Assembly (NCBI GenBank): GCA_017548075.1
Contig: JAFYNL010000036.1
Location: 35,468-99,467, forward strand
Source: Bacteroidaceae bacterium
Lineage (GTDB): Bacteria; Bacteroidota; Bacteroidia; Bacteroidales; Bacteroidaceae
Direction of reading: 5' to 3'
Length of the DNA stretch: 64,000 nucleotides
A program made the translations under genes and the position numbers. This document shows, piece by piece, positions 60,730-64,000 of this stretch (position 1 is its first letter; every line of letters starts with the position of its first letter). The notes under the pieces are model-generated. The model ran no database searches. It saw nothing but the letters and a program-made list of their open reading frames with translations, and was not told the DNA's origin.

Positions 60730-60765
60730 AAGGCCTGTCGAAAAGAACGGCAGGCCTTTGTTGTT
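60730..60765. terminator. Bidirectional terminator between GH78 and the CsgG operon
   Basis: AAGGCCTGTCG pairs with CGGCAGGCCTT; T-runs follow on both strands. Confidence 0.8.
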
Positions 60766-60792
60766 TAAAAAGATTTTTTTATGTGTACTTCT

Positions 60793-61467
60793 TTATTTAA
60801 CAGTTGCTTTTATATAACTTTTTCCAGCGGGTAGTTGTTGGTCTTTATCAAATTTCATTCCATATTGACCTTCTGGCATATCACTCAATACATAAACAGT
60901 GCATTTGCGTCCAGCTACGACCTTATCTGTTGCAGCCGTAGCAATTGCAGTTGCGGCAAGATCTGCTAATGCGCCAAACATACCTCCGCCAGCGGTATGA
61001 ACACTTGTGTCTACGCTTATTAAACCTTCACGCCGATATAGTGTTTCGCCAGTTTTTGTGGAGCGCAGAATATATTCGACTCCGGCGGTCAATTTCCCGC
61101 CAAGTTTGTTTCTCTTCCAAGATTTAATAATAGTAAACATGGCGGCATCAGCCCCAAGTACATTGCGGAACTGAGAAAGGTCTGCCTCTATAAATTGCTC
61201 TGCATCGTATGCGCTCTCTGTCTGGAATAATTCCATTGTCATCATGGGAGAATACACATAATAACCTTTTTCGCAAAGAGGGGCGTATAGTGTTGTATAG
61301 AAATAGTCCTTTGCTTCAACAAAGTTTGTCTGATTGATGGGAGGCATCACTACAATAGATAAAGGTTTCTCCTCATATATTTTGGGGTATTGAGCCAGAC
61401 GCGTAACCTGTTGAGCGCATGATGACATCAATAATGTCACCAAGCCAAGAATGATATATTTTTTCAT
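60793..61467 (-). CDS. DUF799 (GNA1162-type) lipoprotein
   Basis: A 224-residue lipoprotein (IILGLVTLLMSSC lipobox). VVMPPINQTNFVEAKDYFY and TTLYAPLCEKGYYVY are the DUF799 signature words; the family structure resembles TolB-N/CsgG-like folds and is probably outer-membrane associated. It is the last gene of a four-gene operon and overlaps the DUF4810 gene by 4 bp. Confidence 0.85.
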   Translation of the reverse strand: MKKYIILGLVTLLMSSCAQQVTRLAQYPKIYEEKPLSIVVMPPINQTNFVEAKDYFYTTLYAPLCEKGYYVYSPMMTMELFQTESAYDAEQFIEADLSQFRNVLGADAAMFTIIKSWKRNKLGGKLTAGVEYILRSTKTGETLYRREGLISVDTSVHTAGGGMFGALADLAATAIATAATDKVVAGRKCTVYVLSDMPEGQYGMKFDKDQQLPAGKSYIKATVK

Positions 61468-61808
61468 TTTTCCAACTGATTTATTATTCTTGAAATGAAT
61501 GTCTTCGATTCAGGATAGGCTGTGATTTCTGCGCGAAGTAGTGTCAAGCCTTCTTCTTTTTTTCCAGCCTTGTATAAAAGATAGCCGTACTCGGCGTTTA
61601 CACCTGGCGGAACTGTTTTGCGCAATCCCTTTTGTTTGCTTATAACTTTTTCATACTGAGCCATTGCTTTAGTAAGTGTCTCTTCCGTATTACGCTTAAC
61701 ATACATGTAAGTCGCATCTTCGGAATTATACCAAGAATAAAGCGATTGTTGCGTTTCGCATGAAGCTAAAGCCATCGTTCCGATGGCTAAAAGAATGATT
61801 CTTCTCAT
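61464..61808 (-). CDS. DUF4810 lipoprotein
   Basis: A 114-residue lipoprotein (LLAIGTMALASC). LYSWYNSEDATYMYVKRNTE and PGVNAEYGYLLYKAGKKEE match DUF4810, with a TPR-like helical repeat. It is regularly found between CsgG and DUF799 genes. It overlaps both neighbours by 4 bp. Confidence 0.85.
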   Translation of the reverse strand: MRRIILLAIGTMALASCETQQSLYSWYNSEDATYMYVKRNTEETLTKAMAQYEKVISKQKGLRKTVPPGVNAEYGYLLYKAGKKEEGLTLLRAEITAYPESKTFISRIINQLEK

Positions 61809-62152
61809 GGTAAATTAATTATTTTAGTTTCTTGACTTGATAGGAATAATTGTTTTTGGTATACTGTTTGTCCTTCAAACATAACAGTAATGTTTCTACG
61901 ACCAGTAGCAACTCCATACTGAGTTCCTTTTCTGTTAGCTGTCTTTGGCTTGACTACTTTGGCATCAAAAGTGGTTCCATCAACATTTACCTGTACGGTT
62001 TTTAAGCCATTCCTGTAAGTTTTCAAAGGACCAACAAACACTAAGTATGCCATATCTTCCTTTCCGCTCTGTTGAGCAACAGGATAGTTCGCTTTGCACG
62101 CCACTAATAAACTGGCGATTGCGATTAATGGGAAAAAGATTTTATTTTTCAT
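61805..62152 (-). CDS. Hypothetical lipoprotein in the CsgG operon
   Basis: A 115-residue predicted lipoprotein (FPLIAIASLLVAC). A small beta-rich domain follows (LKTVQVNVDGTTFDAKVVKP, NITVMFEGQTVYQKQLF) with no recognised family. It is an extra member not in the usual CsgG-DUF4810-DUF799 trio, 8 nt after csgG. Confidence 0.65.
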   Translation of the reverse strand: MKNKIFFPLIAIASLLVACKANYPVAQQSGKEDMAYLVFVGPLKTYRNGLKTVQVNVDGTTFDAKVVKPKTANRKGTQYGVATGRRNITVMFEGQTVYQKQLFLSSQETKIINLP

Positions 62153-62160
62153 ACAATCAG

Positions 62161-63096
62161 CTATTTTATTTCCTCGATGTAGTAATCTGTTAGTTTTTCT
62201 GCGTCAATCGTTACGCCATCACCTGAGAAATTAACAAATGAATATTCTGTTTCAGGTGTGTCACCGCCTGTATCAGTAACGGTTACCGTTCCTATTTGTT
62301 TGCCGGGAAGTTCTACCATGACACCAGTCTGAGGATTCTTTACCTGCTTACCTTTTGTTTTTACGGCAAAGACGTCTCCCTTTTTAATCCCTTGACTTGC
62401 ACCTCCTGCTATTAATTGTGCGTCGTTATCATATGACAGGAAGAATGTTCTCCATGGCTTATCAGTACATTTGTTAATAATATTTTCTACGAGTTGACCA
62501 ATTGCTTCTGAAATAGCCTTGTCGCTAAGTGTTGCATCATAGTCTGCTTTACCCCCAAGACCCATTGATGTTTTTGTTGTTAGTTCCGCTGAACCTTTTC
62601 CTTCATCTGAGTATATGATGAGTCCTGTAGCGACATCGACCAATCGAACGGCAACGGCTGCTTCTACGATTTGTGTCTTAACATTTGTGAAGGTACTTTG
62701 TTTACCAATATTTTTACGACCAAATTCCGTAACAGATCCGATAATCATATAATCCGCTCCTATTGTAGAAAGTCCCGTTTCACTCTTTTTTGCTTCTTCC
62801 AAAAGAGATGCCAAGTCGTTCCTCTCTAACAACAAGAATTTCCCGGAAGCAGCTAATTTAGCTGAAAGAATGTCGAGAGCCTGTTTTCCCATTGGATCAT
62901 TTTCCTTGTCGTAGAAAATACCCTTCGCATATTGTGTTTCATTACTGAAACGTCCAATAGCTACCTTACGTTTTATCACACGACCACCTGTGTCTGCCAA
63001 ATCTTGCTTTACAGGTTCCACTATCTCTACTTTGCGTTGCGCCTGAGCAAATGCAGAAATCGAGAAAATGAAAATAAACAAAATAAAGTTTTTCAT
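62161..63096 (-). CDS. CsgG/HfaB-family secreted protein
   Basis: A 311-residue exported protein (signal MKNFILFIFIFSISAFAQAQ; no lipobox Cys). The CsgG domain is seen in RKVAIGRFSNETQYAKGIFY, FLLLERNDLASLLEE, ADYMIIGSVTEFGRKNI and VAVRLVDVATGLIIYS. A small C-terminal domain follows (GGASQGIKKGDVFAVKT). True CsgG is a lipoprotein nonamer pore for curli; with DUF4810 and DUF799 partners and no curlin genes, this is more likely an envelope-maintenance complex. First gene of the operon. Confidence 0.85.
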   Translation of the reverse strand: MKNFILFIFIFSISAFAQAQRKVEIVEPVKQDLADTGGRVIKRKVAIGRFSNETQYAKGIFYDKENDPMGKQALDILSAKLAASGKFLLLERNDLASLLEEAKKSETGLSTIGADYMIIGSVTEFGRKNIGKQSTFTNVKTQIVEAAVAVRLVDVATGLIIYSDEGKGSAELTTKTSMGLGGKADYDATLSDKAISEAIGQLVENIINKCTDKPWRTFFLSYDNDAQLIAGGASQGIKKGDVFAVKTKGKQVKNPQTGVMVELPGKQIGTVTVTDTGGDTPETEYSFVNFSGDGVTIDAEKLTDYYIEEIK

Positions 63097-63159
63097 TACT
63101 AATTATTTTAGGTTAATACTAATCTCTTTCATCAAGTCAGCGTTAACTTATAGGCATAA

Positions 63160-63341
63160 GAAAAGCGCAGACTCCTCACATAATTCCCAGACAGGTCTGC
63201 AACAACCTCACTACATATTATGGATTAGCCTGCGCATATAGCACAAGCTCCATTCATGTCGTGATTGCCCGTTATTTCCTTTCGGTGTTGCAGTTCGTCT
63301 GGGAAAATTGAGCAAATAAATGTTGTGTCTCGTACGAAACA
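63160..63341 (-). ncRNA. Candidate structured RNA (6S-like in size and shape)
   Basis: Read on the minus strand, a promoter-like element (63348-63378) is followed by about 180 nt without a gene. It contains a long stem (TTCCCAGAC... / ...GTCTGGGAA with TGCAACA / TGTTGCA continuing it) around a central bulge and a small apical region, ending in GTCTGCGCTTTTCTT. A long, nearly unbranched hairpin of this size is what 6S RNA looks like, but a leader RNA of the csgG operon is also possible. Confidence 0.45.
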
Positions 63342-63347
63342 CGTTGC

Positions 63348-63378
63348 AAAAATACACATTATTATAATATGATGCAAG
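63348..63378 (-). promoter_or_regulatory. Promoter of the candidate RNA / CsgG operon
   Basis: Minus strand: CTTG, 19 bp, TATTTTTG. Confidence 0.5.
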
Positions 63379-63419
63379 AAAAGAGAGAAAATTCTGCGTT
63401 GAAGGACTTGTTATCCCCC

Positions 63420-63985
63420 TTAATGACTAATGACTTGATGACTTAATGACTGCATCCTCCATAGGCAGTCTCCCGAATTGGGAGGGTGCTCTCGTTGATG
63501 ACGATTGCTTTCTTTTTGGCTGACGCCCTGAATCAGGGCCTCAGCTTTGTCCTTTTCGTCTCTGACCTGAGTGAACGAATCGTTCACCCAGCTTGTCTTC
63601 GTCCTTTCGTGTCGATGAGTCCCCATTTTAGGGAGTCATCCCTATCAACATGCATTTTAATGGCTTTTTGTTTTCTTTCGATGGAATCGCGAATTGCGAT
63701 TGTATGTGTAAGCAGTGCCCCGAATCAGGGCAGTGCTTTGACCTGAGGTAGCGAAACGCGACTCCAGGGGGAGACGATTCGTCCACCCCCTTTTTACCGG
63801 TAAAGTACAAAAATTTGACAAAGGCATGGAAGGGTGAATGGAAATTTACCGAGCGAGGGTTGGAAAGCGATGGCCGGTGGGACGGAAGGATGGATTTCGG
63901 TGCGAAATGGCTAATGGCTTGATAATGAGCATATTACATTTTTGCCAAGTAATTTAGTCATTAGTCATTAAGTCATTAAGACCTC
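63420..63985. repeat. Hairpin-rich non-coding element flanked by inverted TAATGACT microrepeats
   Basis: The left border has TAATGACTAATGACTTGATG (from 63421) and the right border (63949-63982) its inverted counterpart. Between them lie palindromes centred on GAATC/GATTC: CTCCC/GGGAG (63472), GCCCTGA/TCAGGGC (63526), GTGAACGA/TCGTTCAC (63570), GCCC/GGGC (63717), GACGA/TCGTC inside GGGGG/CCCCC (63757-63783), the last followed by TTTTT. Short open frames here look spurious. Confidence 0.5.
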
Positions 63986-64000
63986 TCCAACTTGCAGAGA

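Noticed and set aside
60793-63096. Curli (csg) secretion system
   Set aside because: No CsgA/B/E/F-like genes; the partners are DUF4810 and DUF799 lipoproteins.
63628-63810. Short minus-strand frames in the terminal element
   Set aside because: They follow palindromes of a non-coding element and lack coding character.

Overview
The window looks like a Bacteroidales genome, most likely Prevotella or a close relative. The evidence is the Bacteroidota promoter pattern (TTTG, about 20 bp, then TAnnTTTG) upstream of many genes, Prevotella-style C-terminal tails on secreted proteins, families largely confined to Bacteroidota (DUF4290, PCMD, BACON), several secreted glycoside hydrolases (GH29, GH43, two GH20, GH78) and the order tsaB / DUF4290-murA-rimM-dxr-rseP facing yicC-gmk-nadD. 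I saw no rRNA or tRNA genes and no CRISPR array.

Layout. 1-4.0 kb: a truncated GLUG-repeat surface protein, a class A acid phosphatase, a DUF4332 protein and a GH29 fucosidase. 4.1-12.7 kb: an accessory island, all on the minus strand. It holds a beta-CASP-like metallo-beta-lactamase protein with a PD-(D/E)XK nuclease-like partner, a compact six-gene operon led by a small sigma-70 factor lacking region 3 and including a degenerate DnaE-like palm/fingers protein fused to WG repeats, a WYL regulator with a second PD-(D/E)XK-like protein, and a broken dinD. 13.0-19.5 kb: a replication and partition module with a VapE-type helicase, ParA with a small probable DNA-binding partner, and a Rep_3-type initiator ending in a DnaA domain-I-like segment. 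The module carries a 21-copy array of 23-24 bp iterons, a second long iteron family (core AAAGTCCGCACC) and a large inverted repeat. 19.5-36.4 kb: methionine sulfoxide reductase, carbohydrate and phosphoester hydrolases, ung, gpmI and a large FAD oxidoreductase. 36.4-56.5 kb: housekeeping genes (rmuC, ispG, purE, rpoN, a CCA-adding-type enzyme, rseP, dxr, rimM, murA, tsaB, yicC, gmk, nadD, nspC) plus an unusual Na/Pi transporter-PhoU-winged-helix fusion. 56.6-64 kb: a Gly/Ser-rich secreted protein, a GH78 rhamnosidase, a CsgG/DUF4810/DUF799 lipoprotein operon, a possible 6S-like RNA and a hairpin-rich non-coding element.

An iteron/ParA/Rep origin on the same molecule as single-copy essential genes suggests either a second chromosome (known in several Prevotella species) or a captured plasmid origin. 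A 22-bp tandem repeat family occurs at six intergenic places and supplies the last codons of gmk. The most unusual coding features are the transporter-to-DNA-binding fusion, the sigma/DnaE-WG operon, an IspG with a Bacteroidota-like core but no insertion domain, and MurA with Asp at the fosfomycin-target position. Family assignments rest on motif recognition from memory; no search was run.
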